Shown: positions 39,606 to 47,626, counted from the stretch's first letter. The stretch is DNA of 64,000 bases from Candidatus Pacearchaeota archaeon (GCA_018221285.1 JAAOYJ010000003.1:151030-215029), one strand, 5' to 3'. The notes: a model not told the origin generated them from the sequence alone. Numbers and translations: made by a program.

Positions 39606-40073
39606 ATGATATTTATTATAAAAGTCACGACAAACAAAGAAGAGAACGCAGTCGAAATGATCGCAGACAGGATTGCGAAAAAAGACATAAATGTATATTC
39701 TGTATCGCGGCCACATGGTTTGAGAGGTTACATTCTTTTAGAAGCAGAGGACAGAGATTCGGCAGAAGAGGCAGTGTTCAATCTTCCTTATGTAAAAGGA
39801 ATAATCGGAAAGACAATCGGCTACGAAGAGATAAAGAATATGGTAGAGACTTCAGCTGAAACGATTTCAATTAAAGAAGGAGACATTGTCGAGATGATTT
39901 CAGAACCTTTCAAAAAGGAGAAAGCCAAAGTCGTGAGAATAGACAAGCAGAAAGAGGAAGTGGTAGTGAGCTTGCTTGGAGCAGTTGTCCCATTACCTGT
40001 AACAGTAAAGCTAGACAATGTTAAAGTTATAAGAAGAGATGAAATGGAGGACGATGACGAAGATGATGAATAA
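39606..40073 (+). CDS. spt5: Transcription elongation factor Spt5 (NusG-like)
   Basis: 155 residues. NGN domain (FIIKVTTNKEENAVEMIAD... YILLEAEDRDSAEEAV) and a KOW domain (EGDIVEMISEPFKKEKAKVV), with an acidic end (MEDDDEDDE). Binds the RNA polymerase clamp and couples to the ribosome. Position between SecE and uL11 is the archaeal norm, except for the orphan that follows. Confidence 0.93.
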   Translation: MIFIIKVTTNKEENAVEMIADRIAKKDINVYSVSRPHGLRGYILLEAEDRDSAEEAVFNLPYVKGIIGKTIGYEEIKNMVETSAETISIKEGDIVEMISEPFKKEKAKVVRIDKQKEEVVVSLLGAVVPLPVTVKLDNVKVIRRDEMEDDDEDDE

Positions 40074-40383
40074 TCTAATAGGGAGTGTTATCAATGATAT
40101 GGAACAAATATACAAAGGGTGTGGAGAAAAAAAACCTTATTGGATGGATGCAAGAGAATTTGTAGCTGCCCACAATAATCTTAATGGGGTTGAACATCTT
40201 TCTATAAACAAAGGAGGAATTAATTTTAGAATTATTACAGGAGTAGATACAAGAGGAGATAATTTTTATATGATTACTATTCCTCCAGTTCAGGGTGGAA
40301 AAGAGGATCTACATAAATTATCAGAAGGTTTTGATAGATTATCCACTAAACAATCTCCTCGCGAATCAGCGAGGGCAATTTAA
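40063..40383 (+). CDS. Orphan gene between spt5 and uL11
   Basis: 106 residues from the ATG at 40063 (MMNNLIGSVINDMEQIYKGC); ATGs at 40054 and 40066 are alternatives. It overlaps the spt5 end by 11 bp and stops 3 nt before uL11. The last residues (TKQSPRESARAI) are encoded by a CTCGC-GAATCA-GCGAG palindrome (40358-40373). Not recognised. Confidence 0.62.
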   Translation: MMNNLIGSVINDMEQIYKGCGEKKPYWMDAREFVAAHNNLNGVEHLSINKGGINFRIITGVDTRGDNFYMITIPPVQGGKEDLHKLSEGFDRLSTKQSPRESARAI

Positions 40384-40386
40384 AAA

Positions 40387-41031
40387 ATGATAGTTAAAAT
40401 CTTAGCAGAAGGCGGAGACATGAAACCAGGGCCAGCACTTAGTCAGAAACTCGGGCCTTTAGGAATTAATGTTAATCAAGTTATTCAGAAAGTAAATGAT
40501 TCAACAAAAGATTTCAAGGGAATGAAAGTCCCAGTCGAATTAGATGTTAATACGTCGACAAAAGACTTTGAAGTTAATGTTTTCTCCCCACCCGTTTCAG
40601 AATTAATGAAAAAAGAATTAGGAATCGAAAAAGGTTCAGCAGATCAAAGCAGATTCCAAGAAGCGAATGCCTCAATAGAACAAGTAATTTCTGTAGCAAA
40701 GACAAAACTCCCAGGATTGCTTTGCAAGGATTTGAAATCCGCAGTTAAAACAGTTGTAGGAACTTGTGTAAGTTTAGGGGTTTTAATTGAGAATAAACCT
40801 GCCAAGGAAATCGAACAAGAGATAGACGAAGGCAAATATGATAAAGAGATAAATTCAGAATCAACAGAAACATCTGAAGAGAAAAAGAAGGAACTCGACG
40901 AATATTTCACAAATATTAAGTTAGAGCAAGAGAATATTAAGAAACAGGAAAAAGCCGTAGAAGAAGCTAAGGAAGAAAAAGCCGTAGGAAAACCTGAAGA
41001 AGAAAAAGAAGAAGTGTTAAAGAAAGGCTAA
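40387..41031 (+). CDS. rpl11: Large ribosomal subunit protein uL11 with coiled tail
   Basis: 214 residues; archaeal uL11 is about 160. Signature GGDMKPGPALSQKLGPLGIN and rRNA-binding C-domain (TVVGTCVSLGVLIENK). A Glu/Lys-rich coiled tail of about 55 residues follows (ETSEEKKKELDEYFTNIK...). Forms the GTPase centre with uL10. uL1-uL10-uL12 are not next to it. Confidence 0.94.
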   Translation: MIVKILAEGGDMKPGPALSQKLGPLGINVNQVIQKVNDSTKDFKGMKVPVELDVNTSTKDFEVNVFSPPVSELMKKELGIEKGSADQSRFQEANASIEQVISVAKTKLPGLLCKDLKSAVKTVVGTCVSLGVLIENKPAKEIEQEIDEGKYDKEINSESTETSEEKKKELDEYFTNIKLEQENIKKQEKAVEEAKEEKAVGKPEEEKEEVLKKG

Positions 41032-41075
41032 GCTAGTGAATAGTTTTATAAATCAATTTGCCCCTTTTTTCATAT

Positions 41076-41149
41076 GGGGTTGTGGTGTAGCTTGGTTAGC
41101 ATCGTAGGTTTGGGACCTGCAGACCCAGGTTCAAATCCTGGCAACCCCA
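41076..41149 (+). tRNA. tRNA-Pro (anticodon UGG)
   Basis: 74 nt. Acceptor GGGGTTG/CAACCCC, D arm with GCTTGGTTAGC, anticodon stem GTAGG/CCTGC with loop TTTGGGA (anticodon TGG), T arm CAGG-TTCAAAT-CCTG, discriminator A. No CCA encoded. TTTTATAAATC upstream is the TATA box. Confidence 0.94.
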
Positions 41150-41235
41150 TTTTTAATTGAATATATTGCTCCTCGTAAACTCTTCAATATAATAAACTGA
41201 TAATAAAGAATACTAAGTTACTCAACAAATTAAGC

Positions 41236-41306
41236 TTTTTTCTATTAATTACTTTCTTTATCTCGAGCGATAGCGAGCTATTCTCTACTACCAAACTTTT
41301 AAAAAC
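41236..41306 (+). repeat. Promoter-proximal palindromic repeat, copy 2
   Basis: TTTTTTCTATTAATTACTTTC then CTCGAGCGATAGCGAGCTAT and CCAAACTTTTAAAAAC. Close to copy 1 on both sides, with a different palindrome core. The last part is the TATA box of the next gene. It fills most of the gap after tRNA-Pro. Confidence 0.7.
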
Positions 41307-41331
41307 AAATAATCTTCTCTATTTGTATAAA

Positions 41332-41580
41332 ATGCCAAAATTCATAATAATAAATAATGTGAAAGAGTTAGAAGGACATACGCCAGGAGTTAGTAGAGTA
41401 AATATCCTTGGACAAGGAGATGAAGAGTTATATGATCGAAAAGGGATCTTTATGGGGTTTGATTCTTTTGACCACCCAAGTTATATTGTCGTGAAAAGGG
41501 GGCAGGATTATCTGAACAGATTTGTCAAACAGGGATTTTTGGGGCGTTTCCTTCTCGAGGACTTCAAGGAACATCTATAA
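41332..41580 (+). CDS. Hypothetical protein
   Basis: 82 residues from the ATG at 41332 (MPKFIIINNVKELEGHTP); the track uses an upstream TTG at 41323. Contains GVSRVNILGQGDEELYDRKG and a basic end. Another frame across its 3' end runs to 41648 (IPPNSIKGRYVNRLLKRNGV) but has no start. Not recognised. Confidence 0.6.
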   Translation: MPKFIIINNVKELEGHTPGVSRVNILGQGDEELYDRKGIFMGFDSFDHPSYIVVKRGQDYLNRFVKQGFLGRFLLEDFKEHL

Positions 41581-41648
41581 GCATCCCTCCTAATTCAATC
41601 AAAGGAAGATATGTCAATAGATTATTGAAAAGAAACGGAGTATAAAAA

Positions 41649-41870
41649 ATGCCAACAAAAACAAAAAAAGCAAAAGCAGCAGGAAGATTCGGAGCAAGAT
41701 ATGGAAAGACAGTTAGAGCAAAATTATCAAAGGTGGAAACCAAACAAAGAGTTAAACAGAGGTGCCCTTTTTGTAAAAAGCTCGGGGTTAAGAGAGTCTC
41801 TAAGGGAATCTGGAACTGCAAAAAATGCGGCAAGAAGTTCGCATCAAACACATATCATTTAGATGAATAA
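41649..41870 (+). CDS. rpl37ae: Large ribosomal subunit protein eL43 (L37Ae)
   Basis: 73 residues. AGRFGARYGKTVRAKLSKVE, then the zinc ribbon CPFCKKLGVKRVSKGIWNCKKC and GKKFASNTYH. A small zinc protein of the archaeal and eukaryotic large subunit. Its 3' end contains ATTTATAAG, the TATA box for the next gene. Confidence 0.94.
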   Translation: MPTKTKKAKAAGRFGARYGKTVRAKLSKVETKQRVKQRCPFCKKLGVKRVSKGIWNCKKCGKKFASNTYHLDE

Positions 41871-41900
41871 ATTTATAAGGCAACAAACATCAAAATTAAC

Positions 41901-42227
41901 ATGGCAACAATCAATATAAGAGATTTAGAAATTGGGATAAGTTATAACCTAAGAGAATTATTTGGAGAAGGATTTCCTGATGAAAAGAGAGAATATTTTG
42001 GTCCAAGTTGGGGAAATATAGCTCGTCCAGCATTTGGAGAAATGGTTGTAGAAGATGGAAAAAAATGCGTGGTTGTTTCTAGTATTGGTCCAACCACTCT
42101 TGATGTGTCATGTAGTTTTTTCCATGATAAGATGATGGGAGGAAAACCTTTCTCTTTTGAAAATGTACGAAAACATTACTGGGCAAATAGTTTAACTCAA
42201 GAACAAAGAAATTTAGCTTTACAATAA
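41901..42227 (+). CDS. Orphan gene between eL43 and rpoP
   Basis: 108 residues (MATINIRDLEIGISYNLREL...), alpha/beta, with FGPSWGNIARPAFGEM and VSSIGPTTLDVSC. TATA box 26 nt upstream inside eL43, so it can be transcribed alone; it ends 1 nt before rpoP. Not recognised. Confidence 0.62.
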   Translation: MATINIRDLEIGISYNLRELFGEGFPDEKREYFGPSWGNIARPAFGEMVVEDGKKCVVVSSIGPTTLDVSCSFFHDKMMGGKPFSFENVRKHYWANSLTQEQRNLALQ

Positions 42228-42228
42228 A

Positions 42229-42366
42229 ATGGCAAAATACAAATGTTTCAAATGCGGAAAGAAGATTACTAGCAAGGTTCTTGATAAGAGATTTGTATGT
42301 CCTAGTTGCGGAAGCAAGATTTTCTTTAAACCACGTACAAAAGTAAAAAAAGTAAAAACAGATTAA
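42229..42366 (+). CDS. rpoP: RNA polymerase subunit RpoP (missing from ORF track)
   Basis: 45 codons: MAKYKCFKCGKKITSKVLDK, then RFVCPSCGSKIFFKPRTKVK. Two CxxC pairs form the zinc ribbon of the Rpo12/RpoP subunit, universal in archaeal RNA polymerase. It sits between eL43 and prefoldin beta, the usual archaeal order, and abuts the prefoldin beta ATG directly. Confidence 0.92.
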   Translation: MAKYKCFKCGKKITSKVLDKRFVCPSCGSKIFFKPRTKVKKVKTD

Positions 42367-42696
42367 ATGACAGACAAAAACCAAGATAATAAAATTCAAG
42401 AATTGCAGTTTTTAGAGCAGAATCTTCAGAACCTGCTTATGCAAAAACAAGCTTTTCAGATGGAATTGTCTGAAACACAAGCTGCTTCAAAAGAAGTAGA
42501 AAAAGCAGGCGACGAGGTTTTCAAGATCATTGGACAATTGATGATAAAGACAAACAAAAAAGAGATGAAAGAAGAACTTGAGAACAAAGATAAAATTCTA
42601 AGTTTGAGGGTTAGCACAATCGAGAAACAAGAGACTTCTTTAGCAGAACAACTTGAAAAACTTAGAGATGAAGTTATGAAAGGAATGAAGAAGTAA
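42367..42696 (+). CDS. pfdB: Prefoldin subunit beta
   Basis: 109 residues: two coiled coils around a short hairpin (EVFKIIGQLMIKTNKKEMKE). IQELQFLEQNLQNLLMQKQA start is typical of beta subunits. Chaperone with the alpha subunit at 1512. Starts immediately after rpoP. Confidence 0.92.
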   Translation: MTDKNQDNKIQELQFLEQNLQNLLMQKQAFQMELSETQAASKEVEKAGDEVFKIIGQLMIKTNKKEMKEELENKDKILSLRVSTIEKQETSLAEQLEKLRDEVMKGMKK

Positions 42697-42743
42697 TTCT
42701 ATAGAATATAAAATTTTAAATATAGTCAATTTTTAAGATTAAA

Positions 42744-43040
42744 ATGAGTGGGAAAGGATATTCAATAAATTTATACATGAATCCTTATCATCCAAAAACT
42801 ATTTGTGCAGGGTTTAGTCTCCCTAGGGGTGGAGGACATAAAGGGCTTGGCGAGACTGTTAAGGGAGCGATTACAAACTTAACAGCAAATTTACCTTCTG
42901 AAAGAGGGGCGAAAATAGTATTAACAAATAATTTTATAGTATGGGGATTTGGGCCTGATGGAAATAAATTAGATAATGAAATCTTTTCTTCCATAAAAGC
43001 CAAACTTTCAAAAGAAAGACCAGATATAACTTTTTTTTAA
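42744..43040 (+). CDS. Hypothetical glycine-rich protein
   Basis: 98 residues (MSGKGYSINLYMNPYHPKTI...), with SLPRGGGHKGLGETVKGAIT and VWGFGPDGNKLDN. Own ATTTTAAATATAG box 26 nt upstream. Family not recognised. Confidence 0.6.
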   Translation: MSGKGYSINLYMNPYHPKTICAGFSLPRGGGHKGLGETVKGAITNLTANLPSERGAKIVLTNNFIVWGFGPDGNKLDNEIFSSIKAKLSKERPDITFF

Positions 43041-43104
43041 TCTCACCCCAACATAACCAAAAAATCACAGAAATCTTTATAAAGAATATCTCTATAATTT
43101 TAAC

Positions 43105-43497
43105 ATGGTTTTTGATAAGATAAAAAGAGCGTTCTCTGATTCAGCCAGTGGAGAGGGATTCGACGACGAATATCTGGAAATTGACTTAGGCCAAGAGGAG
43201 AAAGAGAACAAGGTTTTGATTAAGCTTTTCGTGCTAAAGGACTACGACGACGTCAACGAAATTCTAAACTCATTAAGGCAAGGCTATACTATTGCTATTA
43301 TTAATATAACAACTTTAAGAAAGAAAGATTCTATTGAACTAAAAAGAGCAGTCTCAAAAATCAAAAAGACAACTGACGCTCTTGAGGGCAGCATCGCAGG
43401 ATTCGGAGAAAACACAATAATCGTTGCACCTTCTTTCGCACGAATCGACAAAGATGTTTCAAAACCCAAAGAAGAAAAGAAAAGTCGGTGGGATTGA
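43105..43497 (+). CDS. sepF: Cell division protein SepF
   Basis: 130 residues. Archaeal SepF fold (DUF552): IDLGQEEKENKVLIKLFVLK, DYDDVNEILNSLRQGYTIAI, and FGENTIIVAPSFARI. An N-terminal amphipathic segment (MVFDKIKRAFSDSA) probably binds the membrane. Anchors FtsZ, found 5 kb upstream. CTTTATAAAG box centred 25 nt before the ATG. Confidence 0.92.
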   Translation: MVFDKIKRAFSDSASGEGFDDEYLEIDLGQEEKENKVLIKLFVLKDYDDVNEILNSLRQGYTIAIINITTLRKKDSIELKRAVSKIKKTTDALEGSIAGFGENTIIVAPSFARIDKDVSKPKEEKKSRWD

Positions 43498-43510
43498 ATT
43501 TTTGTTTCTA

Positions 43511-43558
43511 AATTGCTCACTTCGTTCGTATTGATTAGGGATAGTTAATAAAAAGAAT
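43511..43558 (-). repeat. Promoter-type palindromic repeat, inverted copy
   Basis: On the minus strand TTTTTATTAACTATCCCTAATC, then GAACGAAGTGAGCAATTT. Matches the ATTAAC...CCC...AATC and GAGCAAT parts of copy 3. Fills the short gap between the tail of sepF and a converging gene. Confidence 0.5.
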
Positions 43559-43824
43559 TATTTATATCTTGGACGAAGAATCATATCAAAACCTATTGGT
43601 TTATCAGCTTCAATATATTCTTCCCAAGTTAAATCTAAAGTAGAATGGCGATCAAGGTATCTCACAGTAGTTATCTGTTGTCTTTTATCTCCTAGGTTAA
43701 AAAAACCTTCTTCATCATGATCTCTCAAAATTGATAGCGTCTCTTCTTCTGAAAAAAATTGTTCTTTACTAGCTACATGTTTACGGACTAAAGTTCCTCC
43801 AGGCCTATCATGGCGATTTGTCAT
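43558..43824 (-). CDS. Hypothetical protein
   Basis: 88 residues (MTNRHDRPGGTLVRKHVASK...), charged, with EEETLSILRDHDEEGFFN and WEEYIEADKPIGF. CTTTAAAAAG box 26 nt upstream. Not recognised. Confidence 0.58.
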   Translation of the reverse strand: MTNRHDRPGGTLVRKHVASKEQFFSEEETLSILRDHDEEGFFNLGDKRQQITTVRYLDRHSTLDLTWEEYIEADKPIGFDMILRPRYK

Positions 43825-43871
43825 ACACTCTTTTAGTTATTAACTTTTTAAAGATTATTGTAATTAATGAT

Positions 43872-43928
43872 ATGTTTTCTATTAACAACCCTCCCCAATC
43901 CTCGCGTTAGCGAGCAAACTTTTATAAC
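43872..43928 (+). repeat. Promoter-proximal palindromic repeat, copy 3
   Basis: TTTTCTATTAACAACCCTCC, CTCGC-GTTA-GCGAG (43901-43914), and CAAACTTTTATAAC, the TATA box for the Dph2-like gene. Confidence 0.7.
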
Positions 43929-43949
43929 TTCCCTCTTTCTCCCCCTAAC

Positions 43950-44552
43950 ATGAAAACCCTATTCATTCCAGCAAAATCTAAACTCAAGCTAGACAAATCT
44001 CTTACCAACAATCTCTCAAAAAAACTTCCCCAAAACATAGCAATAGCTTATTCTATTCAATATAAATCCCAAGCAGAAGAGTTGAATAAGATTCTCAAAC
44101 CAGTTGCTTCCACACAAGTTTTGGGTTGCAGTCAGCCAAAGTTTCCAAAAAATACAAAAGCAATCCTCCTAATAAGCGACGGAAAATTCCATGCAACCTC
44201 TCTTGCAATGGAAACAAAACTTCCTACCTATATATTAGAGAACAATAAACTAAGCAAAATTTCAAGTAAAGATATAGAAGTTCTAAGGAAAAAACAAAAA
44301 GCTGCTTATGTGAAGTTCCTTAATTCAAAAGAAGTCGGAATCATTATCTCAACAAAACCAGGCCAGCAAAGACTAAAGCGCGCAATGGAATTCAAGAAGA
44401 AGTTGAAATCAAAACACTCATACCTATTTATATGTAATAATATCAATACTTCTGAATTCGAGAATTTTGGTTTAGATTCATGGGTAAACACTGCCTGTCC
44501 AAGGCTCGATATGAATGATGCGAGAGTTGTTAATATTGATAATATAAAATGA
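43950..44552 (+). CDS. Short Dph2-like protein (diphthamide synthesis)
   Basis: 200 residues, whereas archaeal Dph2 is about 330. Recognisable parts are LPQNIAIAYSIQYKSQAEEL with VASTQVLGCSQPKF, ILLISDGKFHATSLAM, RFGIIIS-like VGIIISTKPGQQRLKRAMEF and the last cysteine site WVNTACPRLDMND. Dph2 breaks SAM with an iron-sulfur cluster to start diphthamide on aEF2. Two cluster cysteines (GCSQ, TACPR) are visible and the N-terminal domain with the third is missing, so activity or partner use may differ. Confidence 0.8.
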   Translation: MKTLFIPAKSKLKLDKSLTNNLSKKLPQNIAIAYSIQYKSQAEELNKILKPVASTQVLGCSQPKFPKNTKAILLISDGKFHATSLAMETKLPTYILENNKLSKISSKDIEVLRKKQKAAYVKFLNSKEVGIIISTKPGQQRLKRAMEFKKKLKSKHSYLFICNNINTSEFENFGLDSWVNTACPRLDMNDARVVNIDNIK

Positions 44553-45133
44553 TATTTATAGGAATTTGTGGACCAAGTAACAGTGGTAAGAGTTCGTTGT
44601 GCGAAGAGTTAATAAAAAAGTATGATGCTGGATGGATTGAAGTTGACCATTATATTAAGGATAAAAAAGATATTCCTTTCAAGGGAAAATATAGAAATTG
44701 GGAATTACCCAAAAATCATAGATTTGATAAGTTGTTAGCAGATTTAAAGAAACTTAGTTCTGACAAAACAATAAGTCATCCAATATACAGTTGGAAAAAG
44801 GGTAAAGTTAAAGGGGATAGGAAGATAAAGCCAAAGAAGATAATTTTTATAGAAGGATTTTACTTGTTTTCTGACAAAAAGATAAGAGATATGTTGGATG
44901 TGAAAATTTATCTCAATATAACTTCAAAAGAGCTTCGTAAGAGAAGAACCTGTAATGAAGAGGGGTATGAATGGGATAAGAGGGAATATTTGGATAAAGT
45001 ATATTTTCCAATGTATCAAAGATATGGAATCACTCAGAAAGAATATGCTGATTATATTATAAATGCAAATGTCTCTTTGCAAGAAGTGGAAGAGAAGGTA
45101 AAGAAGATAGTTGAATCTAAATTGCACTCGTAA
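44549..45133 (+). CDS. Uridine kinase-like P-loop kinase
   Basis: 194 residues, overlapping the Dph2-like end by 4 bp. Walker A GICGPSNSGKSSLCEEL, DHY segment (IEVDHYIKDKKDIPF), FIEGFYLF as Walker B, and a lid KRRTCNEEGYEWDKREY. Fits the uridine kinase or nicotinamide riboside kinase group; substrate not known. Confidence 0.8.
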   Translation: MIFIGICGPSNSGKSSLCEELIKKYDAGWIEVDHYIKDKKDIPFKGKYRNWELPKNHRFDKLLADLKKLSSDKTISHPIYSWKKGKVKGDRKIKPKKIIFIEGFYLFSDKKIRDMLDVKIYLNITSKELRKRRTCNEEGYEWDKREYLDKVYFPMYQRYGITQKEYADYIINANVSLQEVEEKVKKIVESKLHS

Positions 45134-45147
45134 GAGAGATAATAAGT

Positions 45148-45237
45148 AATAACCTATTCTTAGTTGCTCAACGTATAATGCGAAGCTAATCTATTAAATT
45201 AATCTCATAAATCTGCGAACTAGTGAGCAGCTATACT
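45148..45237 (+). repeat. Composite intergenic repeat, copy B
   Basis: AATAACCTATTCTTAGTTGC, then CTCAACGTATAATGCGAAGC, TAATCTATTAAATT, and CTCATAAATCTGCGAACTAGTGAGCAGCTATAC. Same order of parts as 4897-4981. It fills the gap between two converging genes; no gene is visible in it. Confidence 0.6.
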
Positions 45238-45617
45238 TTCGCAATACTAAACACAGTCTTCAACGCTACAATAATTGTAGCAGGAACAAATAATGCCAAT
45301 AGTGCAGCAAAGACTGAAGAAACCATATCCCCAACCCCCACCCCTATTAATGAACCTGTTACACTCTCCATACCAAACTTACTAACAACCACTAAGATTG
45401 CACCAGCATATAAGAATGTCTGCGAATCCTTTCCTGTAACATTCATGAATCCTACAACCAGCCCAAGAATAACTAGGATAGCATAAATCTGCGCACTATA
45501 TGTTGTAAGTGCAGGAATCGTAAGCAAAGTCGTGGACAACCCAATCAAGATCGCAAGCACAACTCCAACCAAGAAAGCCCATGCCCCAACAGAATTCTCC
45601 TGAGATTTTATTACCAT
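45231..45617 (-). CDS. Small multi-pass membrane protein
   Basis: 128 residues from the ATG at 45617 (MVIKSQENSVGAWAFLVG). Four hydrophobic helices with glycine-rich turns (GKDSQTFLYAGAILVVVSKF, IGVGVGDMVSSVFAALLAL). TATA GATTTATATATT upstream; the track start is a TTG at 45641. Resembles conserved DPANN membrane proteins of unknown function. Confidence 0.7.
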   Translation of the reverse strand: MVIKSQENSVGAWAFLVGVVLAILIGLSTTLLTIPALTTYSAQIYAILVILGLVVGFMNVTGKDSQTFLYAGAILVVVSKFGMESVTGSLIGVGVGDMVSSVFAALLALFVPATIIVALKTVFSIAKV

Positions 45618-45808
45618 TTTATTTTCCCGTTGCTGAACCAAACATTTTTTAATATATAAATCTTTTGAAATAGGAACTTAATTAAGAGAGTGTTGAAAAT
45701 TTACCAACATCTTATTCTTCTTGGTTAAGTTGGGTGATTTTTGATCTTATAATGGTTGTATAAAGATTTCCTAAGACATTTGATCTGAAAGTTTACTGCA
45801 TTAAAGGT

Positions 45809-45840
45809 AGTAAATGGTCTAGTAAATGGTCCAGTAAATC
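45809..45840 (+). repeat. Tandem 12-bp repeat at a stop codon
   Basis: AGTAAATGGTCT, AGTAAATGGTCC and a partial AGTAAATC lie just after the stop of the AlbA_2 gene. TTTACT also occurs just upstream (45792) in the opposite sense. The whole 45642-45808 gap otherwise holds nothing recognisable apart from the promoter of the 45231 gene. Confidence 0.7.
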
Positions 45841-47473
45841 ATTTTTTCAAGGCCCAATATCCTTTATTTTTTCCACGAACAATTTGTGGATTCCCAATAA
45901 ATTCAATTTTACCCTCATTCCTTAGTTCAAATACCCAATTGGATACTGTCCCATGAGGAATTTCTCCTGAAAAAATCTCCATGAAATCTTTCATATACCC
46001 TTTCTTATGATTTCTTAAATGTTCTAAGATTAATTCTTTATTTTTAGGTTTATCAAGTCCCTTTCTACGAGTATACTCTCCTGTTTTACCTATATGGGAA
46101 TAATATTTTTTTGAAAGAATATATTTTTTTGATCCGATTTTCTCAATCAAACCTAAACTAAACAAATTTTCCGTTAATTCCCCTGGAGGCACTTTTTTCC
46201 CTTCTTTAATCATCATTAAAACCATTAATTCTTTATAATTTAATTCTTTATTTTTATCTATAGCCACTCTAGAAACATATCTTGCAAATCTTGTGTCATG
46301 GACCATCCCATCAATCTCTAGAACTACCTTATATTCTGTAGTATTATTATAGTCTGGCATTCTTTTGCCCATTGAAAGTTGGTTTTGAATCATCAAATCA
46401 ACTCCATTACCAAATGACTCAACAAAATCACACTTGCTCAAAACCTCTGCTAAAAGTTTATTTCTTACTCTTGTTTCATCAACAATATTCTTGATTGTAA
46501 CTCCGGGCAATAAACCTCCTGGACTTTCAATTGCAATCTCTTTCAGAGATTGTGTTATTATAATTGAACCAATCTCAGAATAGTTTCTATGTATAATAGC
46601 ATTATTAATTGCTTCCCTTATTGTCTCTTCATCAATAAGTTGTTTTTTTAAAATTCTTAGACCAACATGTATGAAAAGATTCCTATTTCTTAAGTTAATC
46701 AAATTCCATAATTTATCATAATAGCCCAAATACCCCCCTTGAAAGATATGGGAAGAATCTGATCTAACTTTATTCTTATCTTCTTTATATTGAAATCTTA
46801 TTTCTGCATGGGGAAAGAATTTTTTAAGTGATTTTTCAGTACCCAATAAAATTAGTGCGGCATTAGTAATTTTCTTATCCCGAATTAATCCCAAATCAAC
46901 TAATAATCTTTCATCAGAATAATCATTTATTTTTTTCTCCACCTTTTTAGACTGTTTCAATAAACTCCTTAGAATACCTATATTTTTAGAATCTAAATCT
47001 AAGAACTTAGCATTTGTACAAATTTCGGCAGAAAAATCTTGGGTATATTCATTAGAAATTTTTTTAATTATTTCAGAAGTCATATTCACCAAACTTTCTC
47101 CCTCCCTCATCAAGTATTGCCCTTTAAAACCGATTGCTTCTCCAATAGGTCTTGAAGGAATGCTTAAAATTAGAACCCTTTTTCCATCATAAATAAACTC
47201 TTCCACTTCGATAGTCCTATTAAATTGTTCATACACTTTTTGTTTAAGCTTATTTATATCTTGAAAAGCCTTCGTACCACACACCTTTCTTGGAACTTTG
47301 TTTGTAACTCCAAAAATTAATTTCCCTCCTTTTTCATTCGCAATTGCACAATAATACCCGAATAGTGATTTTCTTCCACTTTTAAGAGGGAATTGATTTT
47401 TAGCTTCTTTAAATTCTAAATGTTCTGATTCGCTATCTGCATTCAATAATCTTTCAAATGTGTTTTTATCCAT
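45839..47473 (-). CDS. AlbA_2 domain and HATPase_c_4-type regulator
   Basis: 544 residues from the ATG at 47473 (MDKNTFERLLNADSESEH). TTTTTAAAGTAT lies about 25 nt upstream; the 29 extra residues of the track start are not protein-like. Schlafen AlbA_2 domain (EHLEFKEAKNQFP, NEKGGKLIFGVTN), then an ATPase-like module (EETIREAINNAIIHRNYSEIG and SPGGLLPGVT), and two winged-helix-like segments at the end. Such proteins are predicted transcription regulators or defence-linked; the role here is open. Confidence 0.85.
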   Translation of the reverse strand: MDKNTFERLLNADSESEHLEFKEAKNQFPLKSGRKSLFGYYCAIANEKGGKLIFGVTNKVPRKVCGTKAFQDINKLKQKVYEQFNRTIEVEEFIYDGKRVLILSIPSRPIGEAIGFKGQYLMREGESLVNMTSEIIKKISNEYTQDFSAEICTNAKFLDLDSKNIGILRSLLKQSKKVEKKINDYSDERLLVDLGLIRDKKITNAALILLGTEKSLKKFFPHAEIRFQYKEDKNKVRSDSSHIFQGGYLGYYDKLWNLINLRNRNLFIHVGLRILKKQLIDEETIREAINNAIIHRNYSEIGSIIITQSLKEIAIESPGGLLPGVTIKNIVDETRVRNKLLAEVLSKCDFVESFGNGVDLMIQNQLSMGKRMPDYNNTTEYKVVLEIDGMVHDTRFARYVSRVAIDKNKELNYKELMVLMMIKEGKKVPPGELTENLFSLGLIEKIGSKKYILSKKYYSHIGKTGEYTRRKGLDKPKNKELILEHLRNHKKGYMKDFMEIFSGEIPHGTVSNWVFELRNEGKIEFIGNPQIVRGKNKGYWALKK

Positions 47474-47517
47474 CCAATAAGAAGATTCTAATACTTTAAA
47501 AATCTGACGTAAATAAC

Positions 47518-47532
47518 GTATACACCGTATAC
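47518..47532 (-). promoter_or_regulatory. Candidate operator GTATAC-N3-GTATAC
   Basis: GTATACGGTGTATAC on the minus strand is a near-perfect hyphenated palindrome 45 nt upstream of the AlbA_2 gene start, just upstream of its TATA box. A spot where that regulator could bind its own promoter. Binding is speculative. Confidence 0.45.
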
Positions 47533-47626
47533 AAACCATCTCAAAACACGAAAAATCCATGATTTAACCTATATTTTCCAGAATAGAAATATTTATAAAC
47601 CATAGTAACTCCAAAATTACAACAAA

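Noticed and set aside
41581-41648. Open frame IPPNSIKGRYVNRLLKRNGV before eL43
   Set aside because: Reads like protein but has no start codon and overlaps another gene in a different frame. Too short to support.
47474-47560. N-terminal 29 residues of the AlbA_2 ORF in the track
   Set aside because: The TATA box and palindrome lie within it, so it is promoter DNA, not coding.
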